Assembly (NCBI GenBank): GCA_041946685.1
Contig: JBHGAV010000014.1
Span: 10,362-74,361, forward strand
Direction: 5' to 3'
Source of the DNA: JBHGAV01 sp041946685
GTDB lineage: Bacteria; Acidobacteriota; Terriglobia; Bryobacterales; Bryobacteraceae
DNA length: 64,000 nucleotides
The notes below the pieces were generated by a model, which did not search any database, was not told where the DNA came from, and was given only the letters and a program-made list of their open reading frames with translations. Positions 8,836 through 17,212 of this stretch are shown piece after piece. A program made the translations under genes and the position numbers. Every line of letters begins with the position of its first letter. Position 1 is the stretch's first letter.

Positions 8836-9087
8836 ATGAGTGACACACCCCTGAGGAACAACAGTCCTCACACCATCCCCGACGATCCTGAGCAGAGCAC
8901 CTATCGCTGGATCATCATCGCGGCGAAGCGGGCGCGCCAGCTCCAGGGCGGCGCGCGTCCCTTTTTGCCGACGACCTCCAAGAAGCCGACGGTGATCGCG
9001 ATGGAGGAGGTCCGCCGGGGGCTCGTGAAGTGGGAGGACCCCGCCACGGCTCCGGTCGAGGAGGCCGAACCGCAACCGGAGGAGTGA
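8836..9087 (+). CDS. rpoZ: RNA polymerase omega subunit
   Basis: An 83-residue omega subunit that stabilises beta-prime in RNA polymerase. The usual core is AAKRARQLQGGARP (about 34-47) followed by KKPTVIAMEEVRRGLVKW. The N-terminal tail is longer than in E. coli and the C-terminus is acidic. It sits 20 nt after gmk and 3 nt before coaBC, as in many genomes. Confidence 0.92.
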   Translation: MSDTPLRNNSPHTIPDDPEQSTYRWIIIAAKRARQLQGGARPFLPTTSKKPTVIAMEEVRRGLVKWEDPATAPVEEAEPQPEE

Positions 9088-9090
9088 CGG

Positions 9091-10296
9091 ATGCGCGCTC
9101 TGGTCGGCATCGGCGGCGGCATAGCGGCCTACAAGGCAGCCGAACTGACGCGCGACCTGATCGAGGGCGGCCTGGAAGTCCAGGTGATCATGACCCGGGC
9201 GGCGCGCGAGTTCGTGCGGCCTCTGACCTTCACCGCCCTTACCGGCCGCAAGGTAATCACGGACCTTTTCCCCAAGGCGGGAGGCGAGGAGACTCTCTCC
9301 AGCGCGGTCGAGCACATCGGCGTCGCCGCCGAGGGTGACGTGCTCGTGGTCGCTCCCGCCACCGCCGATTTGATGGCGAAGTTCGCCCACGGCCTGGCGG
9401 GCGACTTTCTTTCCACGCTGTATCTAGCATTCACCGGCCCGGTGGTGCTGGCCCCCGCAATGAACACCAACATGTGGAGGCACGCCGCCACGCAAGCCAA
9501 CCTCGAAGTCTTGCGCAGCAGAGGTCACGTCATCGTCGGACCCGACGAGGGCGCCCTGGCCTGCGGCACGGTCGGCCCCGGCCGCATGTCCGAGCCGGAG
9601 GCGATCGCGGCCGCCGTGCTGTCCCTGTTGAACAGGAAGCGTGACCTCGAAGGGGAAACGGTCCTCGTCACTGCCGGACCGACCCAGGAGCCCCTGGATC
9701 CCGTGCGTTACATCTCCAACCGCTCCACGGGCAAGATGGGTTACGCTGTGGCCGAGGCGGCCTCGGCCCGGGGCGCGAGAGTCATCCTCGTCTCCGGTCC
9801 TGTTCACCTCTCCGAGCCTCCGGGGGTATCCGTGATCAAGGTTCGCACCGCTGCCGAGATGAGGCAGGCGGTGCTCGACAACCTGGAGCCGGCGACCATC
9901 ATCGTCAAGGCCGCCGCCGTGGCCGACTACCATGTGTCCAAGGTGCCTGCGCAGAAGGTCAAGAAGACCGCCGCGAGAGTCTCGCTGGAGCTCGATCCGA
10001 CACCGGACATCCTCGCCGAAGTCGGAAAGCGGAAAGGCGACCGGCTGCTCATCGGCTTCGCCGCCGAGACCGAGAACCTCCGCCAGGAGGCCTGCCGCAA
10101 GCTTCAGTCGAAGAGCTGCGACATGGTGGTCGGCAACCTGGTCGGGCAGGAAGGCGCCGGCTTTGAGTCCGACACCAACGAAGTCATTCTGGCTCTGGCC
10201 ACGGGCGAGGTGGTCGCCGTGCCGCCCGCCTCCAAGCGGGAGGTCGCCGAGCGGATTCTGGACGAAGCGCTGAAGCTGCGGTTGTCGCTGCGATGA
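9091..10296 (+). CDS. coaBC: Bifunctional phosphopantothenoylcysteine decarboxylase / phosphopantothenate-cysteine ligase
   Basis: CoaBC, 401 residues, catalyses two consecutive steps of coenzyme A synthesis. The N-terminal flavoprotein half (about 1-185) has GIGGGIAAYKA, the active-site His in the VEHIGVA segment and the substrate-binding APAMNTNMW motif. The C-terminal ligase half has TAGPTQEPLDPVRYISNRST GKMG (split here) and the KKTAARVSLELDPTPDIL clamp. It follows rpoZ directly and overlaps the next gene by 4 nt. Confidence 0.96.
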   Translation: MRALVGIGGGIAAYKAAELTRDLIEGGLEVQVIMTRAAREFVRPLTFTALTGRKVITDLFPKAGGEETLSSAVEHIGVAAEGDVLVVAPATADLMAKFAHGLAGDFLSTLYLAFTGPVVLAPAMNTNMWRHAATQANLEVLRSRGHVIVGPDEGALACGTVGPGRMSEPEAIAAAVLSLLNRKRDLEGETVLVTAGPTQEPLDPVRYISNRSTGKMGYAVAEAASARGARVILVSGPVHLSEPPGVSVIKVRTAAEMRQAVLDNLEPATIIVKAAAVADYHVSKVPAQKVKKTAARVSLELDPTPDILAEVGKRKGDRLLIGFAAETENLRQEACRKLQSKSCDMVVGNLVGQEGAGFESDTNEVILALATGEVVAVPPASKREVAERILDEALKLRLSLR

Positions 10297-11000
10297 ACCG
10301 CGAGCTTTTAAGGCAGTATCTCGCCTACTACCAGGACCTCGGCATCACCCATCTGTATGTGCGCCAATCCGCTGGCGCTCATACTGAGCCGCAACCGGAG
10401 GGGGCGGTTGCCGCCCCGAGCGCCGCCGCCGAGTCCCTCGACCTCATCCGCGAAGACCTCGGCGACTGCCGCCGCTGCCGCCTGCACGAGGGCCGCAACA
10501 AACTGGTCTTCGGCGTGGGCAACGAACAGGCCAGGCTCGTGTTTGTCGGCGAGGGTCCCGGAGCGGATGAGGATGCACAAGGAATTCCGTTTGTCGGCCG
10601 GGCCGGCCAGTTGCTCACCCAGATGATCGAGGGCACGGCGCACAAGGAGGGGATTCCCCTGCTCCGCAAGGACGTCTACATCTGCAACGTGGTGAAGTGC
10701 CGGCCGCCGGAGAACCGCACTCCCTTACCCGATGAGATGGAGACCTGCGGACCGTTCCTGGTGCGCCAGCTTCTGGCCATCCGGCCCAAGGCCATCTGCC
10801 TGCTCGGCGCAACCGCCGCCAAGGCGCTGCTGGAACGCAAAGAGGGCGTCACCAAGCTGCGCGGCAACTGGTACCGCTGGCGCGACATCCCGGTCATGGT
10901 CACCTATCACCCCTCTTACCTCCTGCGTCCCTACAACCAGTCCGCCAAGCGCGAGGCGTGGGAAGACCTCAAGAAGGTGTTGCACTATGTCTACGACTGA
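10293..11000 (+). CDS. Family 4 uracil-DNA glycosylase (Fe-S type)
   Basis: A 235-residue uracil-DNA glycosylase that removes uracil from DNA. Motif 1 is GEGPGADEDAQGIPFVGRAG (about 86-105) and the C-terminal motif is YHPSYLLR. Four cysteines suited to the 4Fe-4S cluster are CRRC (about 62-65), VKC (about 133) and ETC (about 149). An extra N-terminal segment of about 50 residues, Ala/Pro-rich in its second half, precedes the catalytic domain. It overlaps coaBC upstream and tmk downstream, so it belongs to the same run. Confidence 0.93.
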   Translation: MNRELLRQYLAYYQDLGITHLYVRQSAGAHTEPQPEGAVAAPSAAAESLDLIREDLGDCRRCRLHEGRNKLVFGVGNEQARLVFVGEGPGADEDAQGIPFVGRAGQLLTQMIEGTAHKEGIPLLRKDVYICNVVKCRPPENRTPLPDEMETCGPFLVRQLLAIRPKAICLLGATAAKALLERKEGVTKLRGNWYRWRDIPVMVTYHPSYLLRPYNQSAKREAWEDLKKVLHYVYD

Positions 11001-11664
11001 ATCTCACCGCGGGCTTTTCATCACCTTCGAAGGCATGGACGGAAGCGGCAAGACCACGCAGATGCGCATGCTCGCCGAGCGTCTCCGGCAGGCGGGCCAC
11101 GAGGTGCTTGAGAGTTACGAGCCAGGAGGAACGCGCATCGGGACACAGGTCCGCCGCATTCTGCTGGATTCGGCCAATCAGGAGCTTTGCCCCACTGCCG
11201 AGCTTCTGCTGTACTTCGCCTGCCGGGCGCAGAACGTGGACGAGTGGATCCTGCCGGCCCTGCGGGGAGGTCAGGTCGTTCTCTCCGACCGTTTCACCGA
11301 CTCCACCCTGGTTTATCAGGGTGTGGGGCGCGGCCTTGGAACGGACGTGGTCCTCAACCTGGACCGGATCGCCTGCCGCGGCCTTGTCCCCAACTTGACC
11401 CTGCTGTTCGACATCGACCTGGAGACAAGCCTGGCGCGGGCGCAGGCTCGCAATCGGACTGTCCAGCAAAGCGGCGGAGTTGCGGAAACGCGCATGGACG
11501 ACCAGGAGATCGAATTCCACCGGCGCGTCCGGGAGGCCTATATCGAGCTTGCCGCAGCCGAGCCGCGCCGCTTCGTCGTGATCGATGGCCGTCCGGATGT
11601 GGAAACAGTCGCCGGAGCCGTGTGGGAGGCCGTGAAGGGGCGGCTTGCGAGACTCCATGTTTGA
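10987..11664 (+). CDS. tmk: Thymidylate kinase
   Basis: A 225-residue dTMP kinase. P-loop GMDGSGKTT is at 16-24, the DR motif is in LSDRFTDSTLVYQGVGRG, and the LID has arginines in ARAQARNR. It makes dTDP for DNA synthesis. The ATG at 10987 lies 14 nt inside the preceding glycosylase gene, and its end overlaps holB by 8 nt. The tmk-holB adjacency is classical. Confidence 0.95.
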   Translation: MSTTESHRGLFITFEGMDGSGKTTQMRMLAERLRQAGHEVLESYEPGGTRIGTQVRRILLDSANQELCPTAELLLYFACRAQNVDEWILPALRGGQVVLSDRFTDSTLVYQGVGRGLGTDVVLNLDRIACRGLVPNLTLLFDIDLETSLARAQARNRTVQQSGGVAETRMDDQEIEFHRRVREAYIELAAAEPRRFVVIDGRPDVETVAGAVWEAVKGRLARLHV

Positions 11665-12688
11665 GGGCTTCTACGGCAACGAGAGGGTGACCGCCGCGCT
11701 CGAGCGCATGGTGGCGCAGGACCGCCTCCCGCAGACCTTGCTCTTGGCGGGCCCGGAGGGGGTTGGAAAGGCGACGCTGGCGCGCCGCCTGGCGGCGGGC
11801 CTGCTCGGGGACCGGGAGAAGATCGAGCAGGACGACCTGAGCCTTCCCTCCAATCTTTCGCTCATCGAGGAACGGGAGAAGTGGCCCGCCGAACGGCGCG
11901 CGGAAGATCCACTCCTGTTCGCCTCGCATCCGGACTTTCTCACCTTCCCTCCGGACGGCCCGCTGCGGCAAATCACCATCCAGCAGATGCGGCGTCTCAA
12001 GGATCTGGCGCAGTTCAAACCACGACGCGGCTCAAGACGCCTGTTTCTCATCGACCACCTCGACCGCGCCAACGAGCAGGCGGCCAATTCCCTACTCAAG
12101 ACGCTGGAGGAGCCGCCCGATCACCTGACACTGGTGATCACCGCCGAAAACGCCCAGGACCTGTTGCCGACCATCCGGTCCCGCGCCGTCCCCTTCTATC
12201 TGACGCCGGTAACGGCTGAACAGATGAAGCTGTTCGTTGCTAAGCGCCGTCTTGACCAGCCCGAGCGCCGCATCGCTTTGGCCGGCGGCAGGCCCGGCGT
12301 TGCGGTCGCGCTGGATCTGGAGGAGTACGACCGCCGTCGCGACGCGATGCTCGGGATGCTCGAGTCCGCCTCGGGCGCGGCCTCTTTCAGCGCCTGGCTC
12401 GACCACGCCGACGCCGTCACCGGCCGCCGGGAGGAGAAACTGGAAGACCACCTCAAAGTGCTATATGGTCTGCTTTCGGATCTGCTGGCGATCCGCGAGG
12501 GCTCCGGTGAAATCTGCAACGCGGAAGTTCGCAGCCGGCTTGAAGCGCTGGCCGGGCGTGTTTCGTTCCAGTGGATCCGCTCGGCGGTCGCCAAGACGGA
12601 CGAAGTTATCAGCCTCCTCCGCCGCAATATCCAGAAGGGAATCGCCCTCGACGCCTGGGTCTTATCCCTCCGCGGGGCGGGCCTTTAG
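11657..12688 (+). CDS. holB: DNA polymerase III delta-prime subunit
   Basis: A 343-residue clamp-loader subunit. The AAA+ P-loop region reads GPEGVGKAT (32-40), with Ala instead of Ser/Thr right after the lysine. The usual four-cysteine zinc module after it is absent; this stretch (about 50-90) has no Cys at all. The sensor segment HLDRANEQAANSLLKTLEEPP and the IRSRAVPFYL motif (SRA in place of SRC) follow. The identification rests on these segments and the tmk neighbour. Binding or hydrolysis of ATP by this subunit is doubtful, as in E. coli. Confidence 0.9.
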   Translation: MFEGFYGNERVTAALERMVAQDRLPQTLLLAGPEGVGKATLARRLAAGLLGDREKIEQDDLSLPSNLSLIEEREKWPAERRAEDPLLFASHPDFLTFPPDGPLRQITIQQMRRLKDLAQFKPRRGSRRLFLIDHLDRANEQAANSLLKTLEEPPDHLTLVITAENAQDLLPTIRSRAVPFYLTPVTAEQMKLFVAKRRLDQPERRIALAGGRPGVAVALDLEEYDRRRDAMLGMLESASGAASFSAWLDHADAVTGRREEKLEDHLKVLYGLLSDLLAIREGSGEICNAEVRSRLEALAGRVSFQWIRSAVAKTDEVISLLRRNIQKGIALDAWVLSLRGAGL

Positions 12689-12693
12689 GCTGC

Positions 12694-12713
12694 CGCCGGG
12701 CTTCCGCCCGGCG
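12694..12713. terminator. Hairpin between convergent holB and tolC-like genes
   Basis: CGCCGGGC and GCCCGGCG form a perfect 8-bp stem with a TTCC loop, in the 27-bp gap between two convergent genes. There is no U-tract, so intrinsic termination is uncertain, but the position suits a shared terminator. Confidence 0.5.
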
Positions 12714-12715
12714 CG

Positions 12716-13999
12716 CTATCTCAACCCGGCCACGAGGTCGCCTGTCTGGCCCAACAGCTCCAGCCGCGCGGCCTCCAGGGTGTAGCTGCTCTCGAGGAAC
12801 GCCAGCCATTTGTCGTCCTCGGCCACCCGTGCCTCTTCCACCTGCCGCAGCGAGACCTTCCCTTCCTCCATCTGCGCCAGCAGCACCGACAACTGCTCCC
12901 GCGCCACTTCCAGGTCCAGCCGCGCCACGTCCCTCGCCGTCTCCGCCTGCTTCACCTGCTGGTACTGACGCCGCGCCCGGATCGCCACCCGGCTGCGCGC
13001 CGACTCGAGTTCCAGCCGTAGCCTCGCCGCTTCCGTCTCGGCCTGCGCCACCTGCGCCGCCACGCCCGGCCCTGTGAACAAGGGGATCTGGAACGACACC
13101 CCGAGCTGCCCGTTGTGCCTCTGGAACTTGCGGAAGAAGTCTTCGTAGTTATTGAACCGCCCAAGCAGCGCATACTGCGCCACCAGATCCACGCGCGGCA
13201 GCCTGGCCGCTTTCTGCGCCCTGATCTCGAAACCCTTGGCAGCCATGGCGGACTCCAGGCGCCGCACCTCGGTACTCGCCGCCAACGCCGCTTCCGCGCA
13301 CGATTCCTCCGTCTGCGGCAGCGCTGCCGCCGCCCCGCGGTCCTCGGCTGCGACTCGAATTCGCTCGCCCGGCCTGGCGCCGATGAGCGCTCCCAGCAAC
13401 TCCTCGGCGTACTCCCGGTCAGCTTCGAGCGCTTGCACTCGCTGGCGCGCCCGGGCAAGATTCAGACCGGCCCGCTTGGACTCGATCGGCAATTCCCGTC
13501 CGCCTTCCACCCGCAGCGCGACCGCCTGCCCGATCCGTTCCAGGCTGGCGACCTGCTTGCGCACCATATCCGCCGCCTTTGCCGCGCGTTCCGCATCCAG
13601 ATACGTCAGCGCCGCGCGAAGCACGACCTCGTCCCTCTTCGCCGACGTCTCAATCGCGGCGCCCCGCGCGTTCTCCCTTGCCTGCGCCACCAGGTTCGTC
13701 TGCTGCCGGTTGAACAGGAACTGGCTCGCCTGCGCCTGGATGATCGAAGGCGTCGACCCTTCGATGCTCATCGGGATGCCGCTGCTGTAAGCCAGCCCGC
13801 TCCCCGCCGCCACCTTGGGGTAGAACGGGTCCCTCGTCGCGCGCGCGGCCTCGGCGGCCTTTCGCTCGTTCAGCCGCATCATCGCGACCTCGGGATTCTG
13901 CTTCGCCGCAAGGTCCACCACTTCCTTCAGCGTCAAGACCCTCTCCTGAGCACCGGCAACACCTGCCGCCATCAGGACCGCGACCGCGAATCTGTGCAT
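12716..13999 (-). CDS. TolC-family outer membrane efflux protein
   Basis: A 427-residue outer membrane factor. It has a cleavable signal peptide (MHRFAVAVLMAAGVAGAQ), two TolC repeat halves starting LTLKEVVDLAAKQNPEV, and long Ala/Arg/Glu-rich coiled-coil helices. The start at 13999 is preferred because longer readings hide the signal peptide. It follows a MacB-type permease by 14 nt and should form the outer membrane channel of that efflux system. The usual membrane-fusion protein is not in this cluster. Confidence 0.9.
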   Translation of the reverse strand: MHRFAVAVLMAAGVAGAQERVLTLKEVVDLAAKQNPEVAMMRLNERKAAEAARATRDPFYPKVAAGSGLAYSSGIPMSIEGSTPSIIQAQASQFLFNRQQTNLVAQARENARGAAIETSAKRDEVVLRAALTYLDAERAAKAADMVRKQVASLERIGQAVALRVEGGRELPIESKRAGLNLARARQRVQALEADREYAEELLGALIGARPGERIRVAAEDRGAAAALPQTEESCAEAALAASTEVRRLESAMAAKGFEIRAQKAARLPRVDLVAQYALLGRFNNYEDFFRKFQRHNGQLGVSFQIPLFTGPGVAAQVAQAETEAARLRLELESARSRVAIRARRQYQQVKQAETARDVARLDLEVAREQLSVLLAQMEEGKVSLRQVEEARVAEDDKWLAFLESSYTLEAARLELLGQTGDLVAGLR

Positions 14000-14013
14000 G
14001 AGGATTGTCCCTC

Positions 14014-15219
14014 CTATTCGTATCGAAGCGCTTCTGTGGGATTCAGCCGCGCGGCGCGATTGGCGGGCAACAGGCCGAACACCAGCCCGACCAGGCAACT
14101 GACCGCGAAGGCTACTACGATCGAGGTGATCGAGATGGGCACGCGCACGCCTTCAGCGAAGAATTGCACGCTGGCCGGCAGCGCCACCCCGACCAGGATT
14201 CCGACCAACCCGCCCGAAAGGCTCAGCAGTATCGCTTCGAGCAGGAACTGCTGGAGCACCACCCGGCGCGAAGCACCCACCGACATCCGTATTCCGATTT
14301 CGCGCGTCCGCTCCGTCACCGTCACCAGCATGATGTTCATGATCCCTATGCCCGAGATGATCAGCGCGATGGCCGAGATCAGGATCAGGACAATGGTGAG
14401 GATCAGCGCGATGTTCTGGGCCGTATCCAGGATCGCGGTCAGGTTGTCGACGTAATACCGCGCGCCCGCCCTGTGCCGGCTCTCGAGCAGAGTCTTCACC
14501 GCCGCGGTCACCTGCACCACATCCTCGGCTCGCCGGACCTGAACGTACATCGGGTCGATGCGCTCCACCGGTGCGAAGTACCGGATCACGCTGAGCGGAA
14601 TCAGCACGCTTTCACTGGCCATCTCCGAGAAGCCGAAACTGGAGACTCTCTCCCGGAACGTGCCGATCACCGTGAATTGTATGCCGTGGACCTTCAGAAT
14701 CTGCCCCACGGCGGCTTCCTGACTGCCGTACAGCCTCTGTGCCAACTTCTCTGTGAGCAGCGCTACCTTCTGCCGCAGGCTGACGTCGCTCCAGTCCATC
14801 CAGCGTCCGGAGAGCAGAACCAGGTTCCTGACCGAGTAGTAGTACTCGTCCGAGCCGATGACCTTTACGTCCTCCTCGCGGCCCCCGATCAGCATGCGGT
14901 CAAACTGGGCGATGACCCCCGTCGCCGCGACAATCTGCTCTCCGAACCGCTCGCGTACCGCCTCGATGTCCGCGATCTTCACGAAATCGGCGTCCACGTC
15001 CACGCCCGGCTGTCCGCCGCTCTCGTAGTAGGCGTAGATCAGGTTGGAGCCGATCCCCCGGATCTGCTCCAGGATGAAGTCGCGGCTGGTGAGGGAGATC
15101 GTAACCACCAGGATGACGGATGCGTTGCCGATTACCATGCCGAGCGCGGTTAGCAGCGACCGCACCCGGTTGGCGCTCAAGGCCCGCAGGCTGAAGCGCA
15201 GTGCCTCACCGATCTGCAT
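14014..15219 (-). CDS. MacB-like ABC transporter permease
   Basis: A 401-residue permease with the FtsX/MacB layout. The first membrane helix follows ALRFSLRALSANRVRSLLT (about 5-23), then comes a large periplasmic domain (about 50-275), then three C-terminal helices with the conserved TERTREIGIRMSVGASRR loop. It ends LNPTEALRYE, typical of the family. The start at 15219 matches family members and lies 14 nt inside the preceding TPR gene. No ATPase or adaptor protein accompanies it here, so these must be encoded elsewhere. Confidence 0.92.
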   Translation of the reverse strand: MQIGEALRFSLRALSANRVRSLLTALGMVIGNASVILVVTISLTSRDFILEQIRGIGSNLIYAYYESGGQPGVDVDADFVKIADIEAVRERFGEQIVAATGVIAQFDRMLIGGREEDVKVIGSDEYYYSVRNLVLLSGRWMDWSDVSLRQKVALLTEKLAQRLYGSQEAAVGQILKVHGIQFTVIGTFRERVSSFGFSEMASESVLIPLSVIRYFAPVERIDPMYVQVRRAEDVVQVTAAVKTLLESRHRAGARYYVDNLTAILDTAQNIALILTIVLILISAIALIISGIGIMNIMLVTVTERTREIGIRMSVGASRRVVLQQFLLEAILLSLSGGLVGILVGVALPASVQFFAEGVRVPISITSIVVAFAVSCLVGLVFGLLPANRAARLNPTEALRYE

Positions 15220-15778
15220 GGCTCTCCACGGATCTCCCTTGCTTTGCCAGAAACTCGGCCAGGTCCTTCCTGCGGCTTGGATTGTCGGGCTCCATCTCAA
15301 GGGCCTTACGGAAATGCTCTTCGGCGGCCTTGAGGTCTTTCTTCTTCATCGCGATCTGCGCCATACGGTAGTGATACTCGGGCGGATCGAGGTCTTTCAA
15401 TCTCTCCGCCAAGGCTACAGCCTTGTCGATACCGCCCCCGAGGAAACCGGGGGCTCCCAGGTAGTAATCCAGCAGATCGCCGCCCGCTTCTCTGCTCTTG
15501 GGATTCAGCGCCACGGCCTGCTCAAAACTCTTCCTGGCTTTCACGGCGAGTCCGGGAGCCGTGACGAAACTGGAGGTCTCCGCGCGCCTTCCGTAGGCCC
15601 GTCCCAGCCACAGGTGCAATTCGAAGTCGCCGGGAGACTGGCGCACCAACTCTTCCAGCATTTCACTGGCCCGCTTGTACTCCTTGCGCTCGTAAAGCTG
15701 GCGGGCGCGCTCCAGGCTCGCCTTCTCATCCGCGCCGAACGCGGCCGACAAGACAGCCAGAATCAACAACTTACGCAT
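15206..15778 (-). CDS. Exported TPR protein
   Basis: A 190-residue periplasmic protein with a short signal peptide (MRKLLILAVLSAAFGA). It has tetratricopeptide repeats spread over about 20-185, the clearest being the last ones (YHYRMAQIAMKKKDLKAAEE and HFRKALEMEPDNPSRRKDLA). TPRs bind other proteins; here the gene overlaps the MacB-like permease, so a role in assembling that efflux system is possible. A TAGAAT -10-like box ends 8 nt before the ATG. Confidence 0.85.
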   Translation of the reverse strand: MRKLLILAVLSAAFGADEKASLERARQLYERKEYKRASEMLEELVRQSPGDFELHLWLGRAYGRRAETSSFVTAPGLAVKARKSFEQAVALNPKSREAGGDLLDYYLGAPGFLGGGIDKAVALAERLKDLDPPEYHYRMAQIAMKKKDLKAAEEHFRKALEMEPDNPSRRKDLAEFLAKQGRSVESHADR

Positions 15779-15786
15779 ACATTCCC

Positions 15787-15792
15787 ATTCTA
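15787..15792 (-). promoter_or_regulatory. -10-like TAGAAT before the TPR gene
   Basis: TAGAAT on the minus strand ends 8 nt before the ATG. Its first three bases are the TAG stop of the upstream gene. It would give a nearly leaderless transcript. Confidence 0.35.
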
Positions 15793-17205
15793 CCGCCCGA
15801 TCCTGCACACAGACAGTCCCCCCTGCTGGTAAGGACATGCCAGCCCCTGGGGCGACGCGCGAGCCAGCAGGACCCAGCTTACTCCGTACCTGGTCTTCAG
15901 CCCCTCAAAGTCCGCTGCCTGAAACCGCGACATGCCCCGCTGGGCTTCGACCTGGGCGAGCCACTCCTCCGCAAGCTCCGGCATCAGGCTGGCAGGACCG
16001 CTGTCCTTGGCCGCGTCCGCCAGGCGGCTCCTCTGCGCCAATACGCGGAAGCCCTGGTGATCCTCTCCCGGCAGGGACATGTACTCGGGATCGAGCGCAA
16101 ACAGCGCGTCCTTCGGCGTGTTCGTTCGGATCCACCGGAACACCCTCACCCAGGGATTCGGCGAGTCAGTCCAAGGCCACTCCAGGTGCGGCGTCGCCGG
16201 GAAGAGCTGCCTCTGCGCGTACCACATGCCGCCGGACAGCGGAACCAGCAGCAGGGCCCAGCGCCAGGCGTGCCGCTTCAGAACATACTCACCCAGCAGC
16301 CCTCCAATGAGCAAGAACATCAGGATGTAGACAAGGTGAAGGCTGCGCATCGGCTGGGTCCTACTCAGCGAGGCCAGGCCGGGCAGACACACCGCCAGCC
16401 CCGCCACCAGGAAGACCGCCTGGAAGATCACCAGCGCGCGACCGAGAGTCTGAATTGGGCCAGGCCGCTGGCGGCCGATCCACGCCAGAATCGCCATCGG
16501 GGCAATCGCGCCAATCCACTCGTACCACGCCCATTTCGTGATCATGTGGTACGGCAGCTTCTTCAACACTTCTTCGTATGCGGGTGTGACCGGCGCCAGC
16601 AGGAACACTCCGGCCACAGCCAAGCTTTGCCGGACCCGCACCAGTTCATAGCTTCCCCATAGCGCCGCCGCCAGCACGCCCATGAGCGGATGCACCGCTA
16701 CGGTGAACAACGCCCACAACAAGGCCCTCCCGCGCCTGCCTTCAAGCGCCGTCGCCAGCACGAGAACGGCGCCCGGCGTCGCCAGCGACCGCGAAGTGAG
16801 ATATTGGTCCATGATGTACAGGGCCGTCCCTGCGACGGGGATCGTGAGAAGCCCTGCCACCAGCGCCACTCCTCCCCACACCGCCGGGCTCCCGCGGAAG
16901 CACAATCGCGCGATCCGGTGGCAGGCCCACAACAGCAGGAAGATGCTGGCCAGGTGCCACGCCAGCAGCGCCACCCCGACTGGCAGATGACTCAACCGTA
17001 TGGAGCCCGCCACGAGGTAGGGGAACAGCGTCAGGCGTGCGTGGGCCAGCGCAAAGGCAGCATCGTGCGGGTACAGCGACGGATCGAGCAGCTTGAACAC
17101 ACTGGGCAAGTAGACCTCGGCATCCTCGGCCGCCGGATGGTAGCCGTGCACCATCACCGCGCCGATCGTCAGGGCCAGTAGCGCAAACAGGTGAGCCGGC
17201 TTCAT
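15790..17205 (-). CDS. Polytopic membrane protein of unknown function
   Basis: A 471-residue inner-membrane protein with roughly ten hydrophobic segments up to about residue 340 and a soluble C-terminal domain of about 130 residues. The first loop after helix 1 carries acidic residues (HPAAEDAEVYLPSVFKLLD), as in the GT-C fold glycosyltransferases and their relatives. The last domain contains RWIRTNTPKDALFALDPEYM, a pattern often seen at the end of such proteins. A glycan- or lipid-carrier-related role is a guess. Its start codon is only 7 bp from the divergent iorA start. Confidence 0.75.
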   Translation of the reverse strand: MKPAHLFALLALTIGAVMVHGYHPAAEDAEVYLPSVFKLLDPSLYPHDAAFALAHARLTLFPYLVAGSIRLSHLPVGVALLAWHLASIFLLLWACHRIARLCFRGSPAVWGGVALVAGLLTIPVAGTALYIMDQYLTSRSLATPGAVLVLATALEGRRGRALLWALFTVAVHPLMGVLAAALWGSYELVRVRQSLAVAGVFLLAPVTPAYEEVLKKLPYHMITKWAWYEWIGAIAPMAILAWIGRQRPGPIQTLGRALVIFQAVFLVAGLAVCLPGLASLSRTQPMRSLHLVYILMFLLIGGLLGEYVLKRHAWRWALLLVPLSGGMWYAQRQLFPATPHLEWPWTDSPNPWVRVFRWIRTNTPKDALFALDPEYMSLPGEDHQGFRVLAQRSRLADAAKDSGPASLMPELAEEWLAQVEAQRGMSRFQAADFEGLKTRYGVSWVLLARASPQGLACPYQQGGLSVCRIGR

Positions 17206-17212
17206 TGCTACA

